Source of the DNA: Pseudomonas triclosanedens
Lineage (GTDB): Bacteria; Pseudomonadota; Gammaproteobacteria; Pseudomonadales; Pseudomonadaceae
DNA: 64,000 bases
Reading direction: 5' to 3'
Assembly: GCF_026686735.1 (NCBI RefSeq)
Contig: NZ_CP113432.1
Location: 1,922,001 to 1,986,000 of the forward strand
Part shown: positions 1 through 9,168 of the stretch, one piece after another
How positions within the stretch are numbered: the stretch's first letter is position 1
How the letters are laid out: every line of letters starts with the position of its first letter
Translations under genes and position numbers: made by a program
The notes under the pieces: model-generated
Database searches by the model: none
Seen by the model: the letters and a program-made list of their open reading frames with translations, nothing else
What the model was told of the DNA's origin: nothing

Positions 1-777
1 ACCGCAAACGTGATGGAGGATGAGCGTCAACGCTGCCTGGCGGCGGGCATGAATGATTTCCTCGCAAAACCTGTTGAGCCATACACCCTGCAGCAGACCT
101 TGCGGCACTGGATCAGCAATGAGCGCGGTGCCGATGCGGCGGAGAAGACACTCGCATCCCGGGAGCAGACCGAACCTTGGCCAATCGTGATCCAGGGCCT
201 GGATATGGATACGGGGCTGCGCTATGTCATGGGCAAATACGATACCTACCTGACATTTGTGCAAGAGTTCGCTCACGACCAGGCTGGAGCGGCTGAGCAG
301 GTGGCGCAAGCGCTTAGCCGCGGTGACTGGCAGAAGGCAGGCAGGATGGTGCACATCTGCAAGGGGCTCGCGGCAACGATCGGCGCCAGTGCCTGTGCCC
401 AGGTCGCCGCTGAACTGGAGCAGGCATTGCGCAAGAAGCACGGCGACCCTGAATTGCAGGCACGCTTCGAAGCTGAGTTGGCCTCTGTGGTGAGTTCAAT
501 TCGCTCGGCAATGCCGGCAGCGCCGCCCGGGGCGGAGAGGGAGGCTGCAACCGGCGTTGATTCAGACTCTCAGCGAGCCGTGGCGGCAATGCGCGAAATG
601 CTGCGGAGCAACGACATGACGGCCAGATGGGTTTGGGACGATAACGCGGCGGTGTTCCTGGCAATGTTCGGGCAACGTTTTGATGAGTTGCAGCAGGCTG
701 TTCACGAGGTCAATTACCCCTTGGCTTTGCGGATACTGGACGAAATTACGCGCCTGAACCCAGCGTGGGATAAGTGA
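1..777 (+). CDS. Hybrid sensor histidine kinase, C-terminal part (receiver end plus HPt domain), 5' truncated
   Basis: The reading frame is open from the first base, so the start lies outside the window. The first ~35 residues are the end of a receiver (REC) domain, recognisable from TANVMEDERQRCLAAG followed by the conserved Lys of FLAKPV. A histidine phosphotransfer (HPt) domain follows. Its phospho-accepting His is the CAC codon at 352-354, in the context VHICKGLAATIGA, which matches the family pattern H-x2-K-G. A further ~60-residue helical tail has no recognised function. Such proteins relay phosphate from a kinase core through REC and HPt to a separate response regulator. The HD-GYP regulator starts one base after the stop, so it is the likely partner (inference). 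Sensor and kinase core cannot be described from this window. Confidence 0.85.
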   Translation, partial: TANVMEDERQRCLAAGMNDFLAKPVEPYTLQQTLRHWISNERGADAAEKTLASREQTEPWPIVIQGLDMDTGLRYVMGKYDTYLTFVQEFAHDQAGAAEQVAQALSRGDWQKAGRMVHICKGLAATIGASACAQVAAELEQALRKKHGDPELQARFEAELASVVSSIRSAMPAAPPGAEREAATGVDSDSQRAVAAMREMLRSNDMTARWVWDDNAAVFLAMFGQRFDELQQAVHEVNYPLALRILDEITRLNPAWDK

Positions 778-778
778 A

Positions 779-1930
779 ATGAGTACGCATCACGAACGAG
801 GTAGGCAGACCGTCCTGGTAGTGGATGATGTTGCACGAAACCTCACGCTGATAAGCCATATATTGAGGCCGCATTACACCGTCAAGGCGGCAACGTGCGG
901 CGAGCAGGCTCTGCACCTGGCGGTTGTAGTTCGCCCGGATCTGATTCTGCTGGATGTCGATATGCCAGGCATGGACGGGTACGCCGTTTGCCGGCGGTTG
1001 AAGGCCGATGCGGCTACGCGAGATATCCCGGTGATTTTCCTCACGGCCATGACCGGGCCGCTCGAAGAGACGGCGGGTTTTGACGCCGGGGCCGTGGATT
1101 ATATTTCCAAGCCGGTATTGGCCGAGATCATGCTCTCGCGCGTCAAGGCGCATCTGACGGTCGGCGTCATGGCCGGAATGTACCGTGACAAGGCCTCTTT
1201 TCTCGAAAGGGAGGTGGCACGGCGCACTGAGCAGATCGCCCGGGTGCAGGAGGTCACGCTGTTGATTACTTCGTCGCTGGCTGAGGCGCGTGACAATGAA
1301 ACAGGCACCCACATTTTGCGTACGCAACACTATGTGAAATGCCTGGCCGAGCATCTGCGGGCTCATCCGCGCTTTGCTGACCAGCTCACCGGCGAAACAA
1401 TCGAGGCGATCTTCAAGTCGGCGCCGTTGCACGATATTGGCAAGGTGGGGATTCCAGACCGCATTCTCTTGTTGCCTGGCCGACTTTCGCACCGGGAGAT
1501 GGAGATCATGAAAACCCATACCACGATTGGCCGCGATGCAATCGAGCGGGCAGAACAGCGTCTGGGTTACTCAATGCCTTTTTTGCGAGTTGCCAAGGAG
1601 ATGGCCTATTGTCATCACGAGAGGTGGGATGGCAGTGGCTACCCGCAGGGCCTGGCCGGCGATGCTATTCCAATCGCTGCCCGGTTGATGGCGCTTGCCG
1701 ATGTGTATGACGCATTGATCAGCAAGCGGGTTTACAAGCCCGCCATGTCGCATGATGACGCGACTCTCATCATCCTGGCGGGGCGGGGACAGCAATTCGA
1801 TCCCGATGTGGTGGATGCCTTCGAGGCGGTGCAGGTTGAGTTTCGGGATATCTCCATGCGGTTTGCCGATAGCCAGCAGGATTTCGACGAGGAGTTGCTT
1901 CGGCTTGATTGGGTGGCGGAGTCGCCATGA
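779..1930 (+). CDS. HD-GYP response regulator (c-di-GMP phosphodiesterase family)
   Basis: This 383-residue protein has an N-terminal receiver domain (about 10-130) with acidic pair Asp16/Asp17 and probable phospho-acceptor Asp59 (LLLDVDMPG). A short helical linker follows, then an HD-GYP domain (about 165-360). The HD pair is in HDIGKVGIPD and the GYP signature in WDGSGYPQGL, with a further conserved His pair in YCHHERWDG. All residues expected for an active metal-dependent phosphodiesterase that hydrolyses cyclic di-GMP are present. The architecture is that of RpfG-type regulators. The ATG is one base past the stop of the upstream HPt hybrid kinase, so the two are almost certainly co-transcribed and form a cognate phosphorelay. 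Cytoplasmic; no DNA-binding domain. Confidence 0.9.
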   Translation: MSTHHERGRQTVLVVDDVARNLTLISHILRPHYTVKAATCGEQALHLAVVVRPDLILLDVDMPGMDGYAVCRRLKADAATRDIPVIFLTAMTGPLEETAGFDAGAVDYISKPVLAEIMLSRVKAHLTVGVMAGMYRDKASFLEREVARRTEQIARVQEVTLLITSSLAEARDNETGTHILRTQHYVKCLAEHLRAHPRFADQLTGETIEAIFKSAPLHDIGKVGIPDRILLLPGRLSHREMEIMKTHTTIGRDAIERAEQRLGYSMPFLRVAKEMAYCHHERWDGSGYPQGLAGDAIPIAARLMALADVYDALISKRVYKPAMSHDDATLIILAGRGQQFDPDVVDAFEAVQVEFRDISMRFADSQQDFDEELLRLDWVAESP

Positions 1931-1951
1931 CTGCGTGGCCGCATCATTCCT

Positions 1952-3727
1952 CTATGTGTGGTCGGCCAATGAGTTCTGGGGGGCCTTTAGCGGTAACAAC
2001 AGGCTGAATCGGGCGCCGTGCCCGAGCGTGCTGTCAACGACGAGTTTGCCCCCGTGTCGTTGCGCCACCTTTGATACGAAGGCGAGGCCGAGGCCAAAGC
2101 CTTTGTGCCGTGAGCCGAATGGCGAGTGTGAGAATGGCTTGTGCAGCGCCTGCACCTGTAGCGGATCCAGCCCCGGCCCTTGGTCGATGACGTCGATGCG
2201 CCACAAGTCTGCGGTGTGAGTGATTTGGCATACGATTTCGGCACCGCGCGGACTGACCTTGATGGCGTTGTCCAGCAGATTAGCCAGGGCCCGCTGCAAC
2301 AGCACGGTATCGGCAAGGACTTCGCCCTCATCGGGTTGGTCAATTCTGATGTCGATCTGGCTGGCCTTGGCCGTTGACCAGGCTCCATCGATCGCTTCGT
2401 AAAGAACGGCGTCCAGATGGCAGGGGGAGAGCTGGAGTTCGCCCTCCTGGACTTTGGACATGAGTAAGAAGGATTCAGCCAACTGCAGTGTCCTGCGGGC
2501 GTTGCTCTCGATGCGGCGCGTGAACTCTTCGGGCTCTACCGCACCAGGGCTGACGCGCAGCAGTTCGATGAGCGTGAGCGTGGAAGCCTGGGGCGCGCGC
2601 ATATCGTGGGTGATGAAGCGCAGGGCTTCATCGCGTTCGGCTTGCGCCTGACGCAGCCCGGTGATGTCGGTACAGATGACGACATACTCGTTGCCTAGGG
2701 TGGTGGAGTCCGTGTCGTGAACCCGTGTCATGCGCAACATGAGTGACCGTTCGCCATCGCCGCATTCGATGCTGCCTTGTTCATGGGCGAATACTCCCAA
2801 TCCCGAATCGCTGAATACCGCTTCCCCATCCAGGGTGCGCAGTCTCTTGAGTAGCGAGGACGCTCTTTTCCCGGAGAGGTCCGAAGGGGCGGATACCCCG
2901 AAGTATTCGGCTGCCGCGCGGTTGGCGAGCAATACGTTGCTCAGTGCGTCGCATACGAGCGTGGCGTCGGGCAGCGCTTGCACAGTGTCGTCAAGAAACT
3001 GTTTGTAGTTTTGTAGCTGTGCCGTGCGCTCGGCTACCTGGCCCTCAAGGCTTTGGTTGAGCGCCTGGAGTTGCGCTTTTGCTTCGCATAGTTGGATGAC
3101 ATGCGCCAGCTCCTGACGATGCAGCTTCAGCAACTGAGTGCACAGCATGGCCAATCCGATGATGAGCACTGGCAACGTGCCCAGGTTCTGCGCCGTGATT
3201 GGTTCGATCCAGCCCAGGTAAATGATCGCGATACCGCCGAGGTGCATTCCCAGGGCCGCCAGCACGACGATGTATCCGGCCTGCCAGTCGCGGCGCATTG
3301 CAACCATCGTCAAGAGGCCGAAGCCGATGAAGTAGACGGCGCTGATGTGCAGCGCTGCGAACACACTAAGGTGATCGATGGCCCACAGGTCAATTTCCAG
3401 AACCGCGGCGAAGATGCTGAGCCCGAGTGTCCAGCTCCGCAGTGTGTTCGATGCCCCCGTTGCACCGGCTATTCCCATCGTCACCAGGGTCAGGGCGGCA
3501 GTCACCCAGGCGACTTGCAAAATGGGGGCTGCCGAGTCGTCGACTTGCAGCGCGCCGCGCAGCCCGAATGCCGTGGCCCCGAGCCCGTAAGCCAGCGCAA
3601 ACCACAACAGCCAACGCCAACGCAGCGCATGCCAGGCGCAGAAGAACAAACCTCCCGCCAGCAGGAATGCCAAGGCAATCGCCCCTGCAGTGGTATCAGC
3701 GGTGCCCACGAACTCCACGTAGCTCAT
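1952..3727 (-). CDS. Membrane PAS-domain sensor histidine kinase
   Basis: 591 residues. The first ~215 residues hold six or seven hydrophobic segments, so the sensor is membrane-embedded. A coiled coil (about 210-245) and a PAS domain (about 245-370) follow. The kinase core begins at the H-box FITHDMRAPQ. The ATPase part shows N-box NLLDNAIKVSP, G1 DQGPGLD and G2 GFGLGLAF, so it should be catalytically competent. There is no receiver domain. It runs convergently toward the HD-GYP regulator, with 21 bp between stops, so it is transcribed separately but could feed the same pathway (inference). The ligand is unknown. Confidence 0.88.
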   Translation of the reverse strand: MSYVEFVGTADTTAGAIALAFLLAGGLFFCAWHALRWRWLLWFALAYGLGATAFGLRGALQVDDSAAPILQVAWVTAALTLVTMGIAGATGASNTLRSWTLGLSIFAAVLEIDLWAIDHLSVFAALHISAVYFIGFGLLTMVAMRRDWQAGYIVVLAALGMHLGGIAIIYLGWIEPITAQNLGTLPVLIIGLAMLCTQLLKLHRQELAHVIQLCEAKAQLQALNQSLEGQVAERTAQLQNYKQFLDDTVQALPDATLVCDALSNVLLANRAAAEYFGVSAPSDLSGKRASSLLKRLRTLDGEAVFSDSGLGVFAHEQGSIECGDGERSLMLRMTRVHDTDSTTLGNEYVVICTDITGLRQAQAERDEALRFITHDMRAPQASTLTLIELLRVSPGAVEPEEFTRRIESNARRTLQLAESFLLMSKVQEGELQLSPCHLDAVLYEAIDGAWSTAKASQIDIRIDQPDEGEVLADTVLLQRALANLLDNAIKVSPRGAEIVCQITHTADLWRIDVIDQGPGLDPLQVQALHKPFSHSPFGSRHKGFGLGLAFVSKVAQRHGGKLVVDSTLGHGARFSLLLPLKAPQNSLADHT

Positions 3728-4263
3728 TGCTCATCCTTGGCTCGTCCGGTTTGGCCGATGCCGTTCACTGGACCTTGGCCGGCTCACGAATATCGATCCT
3801 CGTGGCTGGCGGTTGGAACCTTATGTGCGCATGGGGTGGCCCAAGGGCGCCTGGTGGGGATGAAACGGTCAGTAGCGCTTGTAGCTGTTCAGATTCTGTT
3901 GGCCGATGTTTGCAATTGCTCCGGTGGCAGGTTGTTGTCCCTAGCGACCATTTAAGTTCATTTGCGCGAGAATGAAACAGGGCGCACCCAGGGTGTTGTG
4001 GGGCTTCTGGGGTGGGCGGGGTTGCTGTCAGGCGCTAGACCGGGTGCTTGCCGGTATGCCGCTTGCTCATGTAGCCGAGACGCTGGCGTTCGAGCGGCGC
4101 TGTGCGAGCCGTTACTCTTGGCTAGCTGTCCGCCAGTTCCGGGACCGGCCGGTCTTCCAGCAGGCGGGCGAGGGCGGCTTCGATCAGATCAAAGGGAATC
4201 CGCATGGCGGGGCACTCGAAGGCGCCGCGCGGCATGCAGCCCCGCGCGGCGGCGAGCGCAGCC
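3728..4263. other. 536-bp gap with no confident gene
   Basis: This stretch separates the start of the histidine kinase (3727, minus strand) from the end of the NAGGN peptidase gene (4264, minus strand). No open frame here has a convincing family match. The only coding candidate is the short minus-strand frame at 4122-4205. The kinase promoter should lie around 3730-3960. No tRNA, repeat array or clear rho-independent terminator was seen. Confidence 0.6.
4122..4205 (-). CDS. Possible micro-protein downstream of the NAGGN operon
   Basis: A 27-codon frame (MRIPFDLIEAALARLLEDRP...) lies 58 bp after the peptidase stop on the same strand. An in-frame ATG at 4235 would give 37 residues. Codons favour G/C at the third position, as in neighbouring real genes, and the peptide would form an amphipathic helix. 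No strong ribosome-binding site is visible for either start and no family is recognised. It may be a genuine small operon member or chance. Confidence 0.3.
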   Translation of the reverse strand: MRIPFDLIEAALARLLEDRPVPELADS

Positions 4264-5466
4264 TCAGTCCCTGCTCTTGTCGGTGTCTTCGCTGGTGTCG
4301 ATCAGGTCGTCCACCGGCGGCACGTGGGTGGTGCTTTCCATGTGGACCGGATGCTCCAGTTGCTTGCTGAAGCGCTCCAGCGTGCCTTCGTGGGGCTTGG
4401 CGTCGCTGTCGAACACCGGCGGGCTGAGCAGGTAGGCGGTCAGCAGTTTCGCTAGCGCGGCCAGGCTGTCGATGTGAGTGCGTTCGTAGCCGTGGGTGGC
4501 GTCGCAGCCGAAGGCCAGCAGGGCGGTGCGGATGTCGTGGCCGGCGGTGATCGCCGACTGTGCGTCGCTGTGGTAGTAGCGGAACAGGTCGCGGCGCACG
4601 GCGATCTCATGGCGTTCGCCGAGCCGCAGCAGGTGCCGCGACAGATGGAAGTCGTACGGTCCGCCGGAATCCTGCAACGCCACGCTCACTGCGTGCTCGC
4701 TGGAGTTCTGCCCTTCGGCCACGGGGGCGATATCGATCCCGACGAATTCGCTGACATCCCACGGCAGCGCGCCCGCCGCGCCGGAGCCGATTTCCTCGGT
4801 GATGGTGAACAGCGGATGGCAGTCGATCGGCGGTTCCCGGCCGCTCTCCCGGATGGCCTTCAATGCCGCCAGGAGCGCGGCGGCGCCAGCCTTGTCGTCG
4901 AGGTGGCGGGCGCTGATGTGGCCGCTCTCGGTGAACTCCGGCAGAGGATCGAAGGCGACGAAATCACCGATGGCCACGCCCAGCGTCTCGCTGTCTGCGC
5001 GGCTCACGGTGTAGATGTCCAGGCGCAGTTCGACGTGATCCCAACTGATCGGCAGGGTATCCACTGCAGTATTGAACGCATGCCCGGAAGCCAGTAACGG
5101 CAGTACGCTGCCGCGCAGCACGCCATTCTCGCAGAACACCGTGACGCGGCTCCCCTCGGCGAAGCGACTCGACCAGCAGCCCACTGGCGCGAGCGCCAGC
5201 CGGCCATTGGGCTTGATCTCGCGGACGATGGCGCCAATCGTGTCGAGGTGCGCCGAGACCGCACGGTCCGGGCTGTTGCGGCGGCCCGCCAGCGTTGCGC
5301 GGATGGTGCCGCGGCGGGTCATCTCGAAGGGTACGCCAATCTCCTCCAGGCGCTCGCCAACGTAGCGCACGATGGTGTCGGTGAAGCCGGTGGGGCTCGG
5401 GATGGCGAGCATTTCCAGCAACACGCGTTGCAGGTAGTTAAGGTCGGGTTGTGGCAATGGGCTCAT
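4264..5466 (-). CDS. Osmoprotectant NAGGN system M42-family peptidase
   Basis: 400-residue M42-type metallo-aminopeptidase. Dinuclear-metal ligands are recognisable: His in SAHLDTIGA, Asp in HLDDKAG, the Glu pair in TITEEIGSG, Asp in VGIDIAP, and a late His in THGYERTHID. In NAGGN clusters this gene follows the synthetase and amidotransferase and is thought to process or recycle the dipeptide; the exact reaction is not settled. Its ATG overlaps the end of the synthetase gene by 4 bp, so translation is probably coupled. It is the last recognised gene of the operon. Confidence 0.88.
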   Translation of the reverse strand: MSPLPQPDLNYLQRVLLEMLAIPSPTGFTDTIVRYVGERLEEIGVPFEMTRRGTIRATLAGRRNSPDRAVSAHLDTIGAIVREIKPNGRLALAPVGCWSSRFAEGSRVTVFCENGVLRGSVLPLLASGHAFNTAVDTLPISWDHVELRLDIYTVSRADSETLGVAIGDFVAFDPLPEFTESGHISARHLDDKAGAAALLAALKAIRESGREPPIDCHPLFTITEEIGSGAAGALPWDVSEFVGIDIAPVAEGQNSSEHAVSVALQDSGGPYDFHLSRHLLRLGERHEIAVRRDLFRYYHSDAQSAITAGHDIRTALLAFGCDATHGYERTHIDSLAALAKLLTAYLLSPPVFDSDAKPHEGTLERFSKQLEHPVHMESTTHVPPVDDLIDTSEDTDKSRD

Positions 5467-7238
5467 GCCGAAGCCTCCGTGCCGGGGTGGAATTCGCGGT
5501 GCAGCAGCTCGCGGCTGAGCGGGAAAAGCAGATCGAGGAAGCGCTCGGCGGTGGGCTGCGGTTCGTGGTTGGCCAGGCCAGGGCGTTCGTTCGCCTCGAT
5601 GATCACGTAATCGGGCTGGTCGGCCTCGCGCACCAGCAGGTCCAGGCCGGTGACAGGGATCTCCAGCGCCCGTGCCGCGCGGATCGCGGCTTCGGCAAGC
5701 TTCGGGTGCAGGCGCTCGGTGACGTCCTCCAGAGTGCCTCCGGTATGCAGGTTGGCTGTGCGGCGCACGGCCAGGCGCTGGCCGCTGGGCAGCACGTCGT
5801 CGTAGCCGAAGCCGGCGGCGGCAAGGGTGCGCTCGGTTTCGCCATCCAGCGGAATGCGGCTTTCGCCGCCGGTGGCGGCCTGGCGACGGCGGCTCTGCGC
5901 TTCGATCAGCTTGCGGATGCTGTGCCGGCCATCGCCGATCACTTCGGCGGGGCGGCGGATCGCGGCGGCCACCACTTCGTAGCCGATCACTACGATGCGC
6001 AGGTCCTGGCCGGTGTGGTAGCTCTCCAGCACGACGCGTGTGTCGAACTGCCTGGCGTGGGCGATGGCGTTCTCCACCTCGGCGGGGCTGCGCAGATCCA
6101 CGGCGACGCCCTGGCCCTGTTCGCCGTCCACCGGCTTGACCACCAGGGCGCCGTGTTCGCGGAGGAACTCGGCGTTTTCCCTGGCGCTACCCGCCAGGCG
6201 CTGGCGCGGCTGGCACAGGCCGCTGCGTTCCAGGGCTCGGTGGGTGAGGATCTTGTCCTGGCACAGGCTCATGCTCACCGCGCTGGTCAGGTCGCACAGC
6301 GATTCGCGGCAGCGTATGCGCCGCCCCCCCTGGGTCAGCGTGAAGATACCGGCGTCGGCGTCCTGGACCTGCACTTCGATACCGCGGCGATGGGCTTCGT
6401 CGACGATGATCCGCGCATACGGATTGAGCCCTTCCTCCGGACCGGGGCCGAGGAAAAGCGACTGATTGATGCCGTTCTTGCACTTGATGGCGAAGGTTGG
6501 CAGCTCGCGGAAACGCAGCTTGCGATACAGCGCCTTGGCCTGCTGGTTGCCATGCAGCACGGAAAGGTCCAGGTACGCCAGGCCGCGGCTCATGAAGTGC
6601 TCGATCAGGTGGCGGACCAGCGCTTCGCCTACGCCGGGGCGGCTCGATTGTGGGTCCACCGCCAGGCACCAGAGGCTGGAGCCGGCTTCCGGGTCGCGGA
6701 ACGCCTTGGCGTGGTTGATGCCCATGACCGTGCCGATCACCGTGGCGGTCTCGTCGTCCTCGGCCAGCCAGTAAGCCGGGCCGCCCTGGTGGCGTGGGGT
6801 GACGTTGGATGGATCGACCGGCAGCATGCCGCGCGCCAGGTACAGGCGGTTGATCGCCGCCCAGTCCTCGTCGCTGTGCACCCGACGGATGCGGAATCCA
6901 CGAAACGGCCGGCGCGCCGGGCGGTAGTCGGTGAACCACAGACGCAAGGCGTCCGAGGGATCGAGGAACAGTTGTTGCGGCGCCTGCGCCAGCACTTGCT
7001 GGGGCGCTGCGACGTAGAGGGCGATATCGCGCTCGCCGGGCCGTTCGTTGAGCAGCTCCGCGGCCAGTTGTTCGGCGGTGGCGAAGGTATGCCCGATCAG
7101 CAGCCGTCCCCAGCCGCATTGCAGGATCAGCGGGCCTTCGTGGCCCTGGGCGTGGTCGCCGGCGAAACGCGCCTGCAACCGTTCGTAGGTCGGCGTCTGG
7201 CCTCTGAGCAGGCGCTGTTGGTTCAGATGGGTCTTCAT
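5463..7238 (-). CDS. ngg: N-acetylglutaminylglutamine synthetase
   Basis: Bifunctional protein of about 591 residues: an N-terminal GNAT-type acetyltransferase region (roughly 90-270) and a C-terminal ATP-grasp ligase (roughly 290-590). It is expected to acetylate glutamine and ligate a second glutamine, giving the backbone of the compatible solute N-acetylglutaminylglutamine amide. ATP-grasp features include VVKPVDGEQGQGV and IEANERPGL near the C-terminus. I chose the ATG at 7238 because AGGGAG lies 6 bp before it; an upstream GTG at 7274 would overlap the preceding stop and lacks such a site. It sits between the amidotransferase and M42 peptidase genes, all one operon. Confidence 0.9.
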   Translation of the reverse strand: MKTHLNQQRLLRGQTPTYERLQARFAGDHAQGHEGPLILQCGWGRLLIGHTFATAEQLAAELLNERPGERDIALYVAAPQQVLAQAPQQLFLDPSDALRLWFTDYRPARRPFRGFRIRRVHSDEDWAAINRLYLARGMLPVDPSNVTPRHQGGPAYWLAEDDETATVIGTVMGINHAKAFRDPEAGSSLWCLAVDPQSSRPGVGEALVRHLIEHFMSRGLAYLDLSVLHGNQQAKALYRKLRFRELPTFAIKCKNGINQSLFLGPGPEEGLNPYARIIVDEAHRRGIEVQVQDADAGIFTLTQGGRRIRCRESLCDLTSAVSMSLCQDKILTHRALERSGLCQPRQRLAGSARENAEFLREHGALVVKPVDGEQGQGVAVDLRSPAEVENAIAHARQFDTRVVLESYHTGQDLRIVVIGYEVVAAAIRRPAEVIGDGRHSIRKLIEAQSRRRQAATGGESRIPLDGETERTLAAAGFGYDDVLPSGQRLAVRRTANLHTGGTLEDVTERLHPKLAEAAIRAARALEIPVTGLDLLVREADQPDYVIIEANERPGLANHEPQPTAERFLDLLFPLSRELLHREFHPGTEASA

Positions 7239-7270
7239 GATGCACTCCCTGAAGGAATTCGTCCTGGGCC

Positions 7271-9040
7271 TCACAAGCCTTGTTCGGTCAGCCAGAGGTT
7301 GAGCGCGGCCAGTTGCCAGAGCTTGGAGCCGCGCAGTGGCGTCAGGTCGCTCGAAGGATCACTGAGCAGACGGTCGAACATCGCTGTCTCGAACAGCCCG
7401 CGGTCCTGGCTCGGGTCCAGCAGCAGTTCGCTGACCCAGGCGCGGGTGTTGCCTTGCAGATGCTTGAGTCCCGGCACAGGGAAGTAGCCCTTGGGACGGT
7501 CGATGACCTCGCGGGGAATGATGCGGCGGGCGGCGGCCTTGAGCACCTGCTTGCCGCCGTCGCCGAGCTTGAAGCGCGACGGGATGCGTGCCGAAAGCTC
7601 CGCTACGCGGTAGTCGAGGAACGGTACGCGGGCTTCCAGGCCCCAGGCCATCGTCATGTTGTCGACACGCTTGACCGGGTCGTCCACCAGCATGATCGTG
7701 CTGTCCAGGCGCAGCGCCTTGTCCACCGGGTCGTCTGCCCCCGGCTGGGCGAAATGCTCGCGGACGAACTGGCCGGCCACGTCCTCCACCCGCAGCGCTT
7801 CGCGCACGGTGTCCAGGTACTCGCCGTGGCTGCGGTCGAAGAACGCCGCGCGGTAGGCCTGCAGCGGATCCTTCGCGCCAGCCACCTTCGGGTACCAGTG
7901 ATAGCCGGCGAACAGTTCGTCGGCGCCCTGGCCACTCTGCACCACCTTGCAGTGCCGTGATACCTCCCGCGAGAGCAGGTAGAAGGCGATGCAGTCGTGG
8001 CTCACCATTGGCTCGCTCATGGCGCGGAATGCTGCCGGCAACTCTGCGATGACTTCCTTCTCATCGATGCGCAACTGGTGGTGGCGGGTGCCGTAGCGCT
8101 GGGCGATCAGGTCCGAATACTGGAACTCGTCGCCGCGCTCGCCGCCGGCATCCTCGAAGCCGATGGAGAAGGTCAGCAGGTCGTTCACGCCGGCTTCATG
8201 CAGCAGGCCGACCAGCAGGCTCGAATCCACCCCGCCGGAAAGCAGCACGCCAACCTCGCGGGCAGCGCGCTGGCGCACGCTGACGGCGTCGCGCAGGCTG
8301 GCGAGCAGGCGGTCTTCCCAGTCGTCGGGGGTCAGTTCGCGCTCATCGGGCAAGGGGCCGTAGTCCAGGGACCACCAGCGATGACGCTCGCTGTGGCCGT
8401 CGGCGTCGATGGTCATCCAGGTTGCCGGCGGCAGTTTCTTCACCTCCGACAGCAGCGTGCGCGGGGCGGGCACGACGGCGTGGAAGTTGAGGTAGTGGTT
8501 GAGCGCCACCGGGTCCAGCGCCGGGTCGATGTCGCCGCCCTTGAGCAGCGCCGGCAGGCTGGATGCGAAGCGCAGGCGCTGGCCGTTCTGCGACAGATAC
8601 AACGGCTTGATGCCGAGGCGGTCGCGGGCGATGAACAGGCGCCGTTTGTCGCGTTCCCAGATGGCGAAGGCAAACATGCCATTGAGGCGTGGCAATAGTT
8701 GTTCGCCCCAGGCGTGATATCCCTTTAGAAGTATTTCGGTATCGCCACCGGAAAAGAAACAATAGCCAAGCGCTTCCAGCTCACGGCGCAGCTCGGGGTA
8801 GTTGTAGATGGCGCCGTTGAAGACCAGCGACAGGCCCAGCGATGTATCGATCATCGGCTGGCCCGAGGCTTGGGCCAGGTCCATGATCTTCAGCCGCCGA
8901 TGCCCCAGAGCCACTGGCCCTTCGCTGTGGAAGCCCCAGGCATCGGGGCCTCGCGGGGCGAGGTGATGGGTTATGCGTTCGACTGCCGCGAGATCGGCAG
9001 CCTGGTTATCGAAGCGAAGTTCTCCTGCTATTCCGCACAT
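7271..9040 (-). CDS. N-acetylglutaminylglutamine amidotransferase (asparagine synthase family)
   Basis: 589-residue class II glutamine amidotransferase fused to an asparagine-synthetase-like domain. Cys2 of MCGIAGELRF is the glutaminase nucleophile after Met removal. The synthetase half carries the PP-loop LLSGGVDSSLL, which binds ATP and activates the carboxylate for amidation. In this operon the substrate is the C-terminal carboxylate of N-acetylglutaminylglutamine, yielding NAGGN, a solute made under osmotic stress. First gene of the three-gene cluster; its promoter must lie in the 128-bp region shared with the divergent MarR gene. The domain order is also that of AsnB, but the neighbouring ngg and M42 genes specify this subfamily. 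Confidence 0.92.
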   Translation of the reverse strand: MCGIAGELRFDNQAADLAAVERITHHLAPRGPDAWGFHSEGPVALGHRRLKIMDLAQASGQPMIDTSLGLSLVFNGAIYNYPELRRELEALGYCFFSGGDTEILLKGYHAWGEQLLPRLNGMFAFAIWERDKRRLFIARDRLGIKPLYLSQNGQRLRFASSLPALLKGGDIDPALDPVALNHYLNFHAVVPAPRTLLSEVKKLPPATWMTIDADGHSERHRWWSLDYGPLPDERELTPDDWEDRLLASLRDAVSVRQRAAREVGVLLSGGVDSSLLVGLLHEAGVNDLLTFSIGFEDAGGERGDEFQYSDLIAQRYGTRHHQLRIDEKEVIAELPAAFRAMSEPMVSHDCIAFYLLSREVSRHCKVVQSGQGADELFAGYHWYPKVAGAKDPLQAYRAAFFDRSHGEYLDTVREALRVEDVAGQFVREHFAQPGADDPVDKALRLDSTIMLVDDPVKRVDNMTMAWGLEARVPFLDYRVAELSARIPSRFKLGDGGKQVLKAAARRIIPREVIDRPKGYFPVPGLKHLQGNTRAWVSELLLDPSQDRGLFETAMFDRLLSDPSSDLTPLRGSKLWQLAALNLWLTEQGL

Positions 9041-9168
9041 GTCCTTACCGGTTCTCCGTTGGGGATGAGTGGGTGGCCCCTCACGAGGGCCTTAGGGGAG
9101 GACCGCCTGATTGGATGAGAGTTCTAATTGATTTCATTGAGGAAGTTTCACGACGCAGGTGAACGATC
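9041..9168. promoter_or_regulatory. Divergent control region, NAGGN operon / MarR regulator
   Basis: The 128 bp between two divergent starts must hold both promoters. The right half (about 9115-9150) is A/T-rich, unlike its surroundings, and is the likely promoter or operator zone. No clean palindrome could be assigned. Control of the NAGGN operon by the adjacent MarR protein is inferred from layout only. Confidence 0.45.

Noticed and set aside
5451..7487. 678-codon plus-strand open frame opposite ngg
   Set aside because: Low-information composition; the minus strand carries the recognisable two-domain synthetase.
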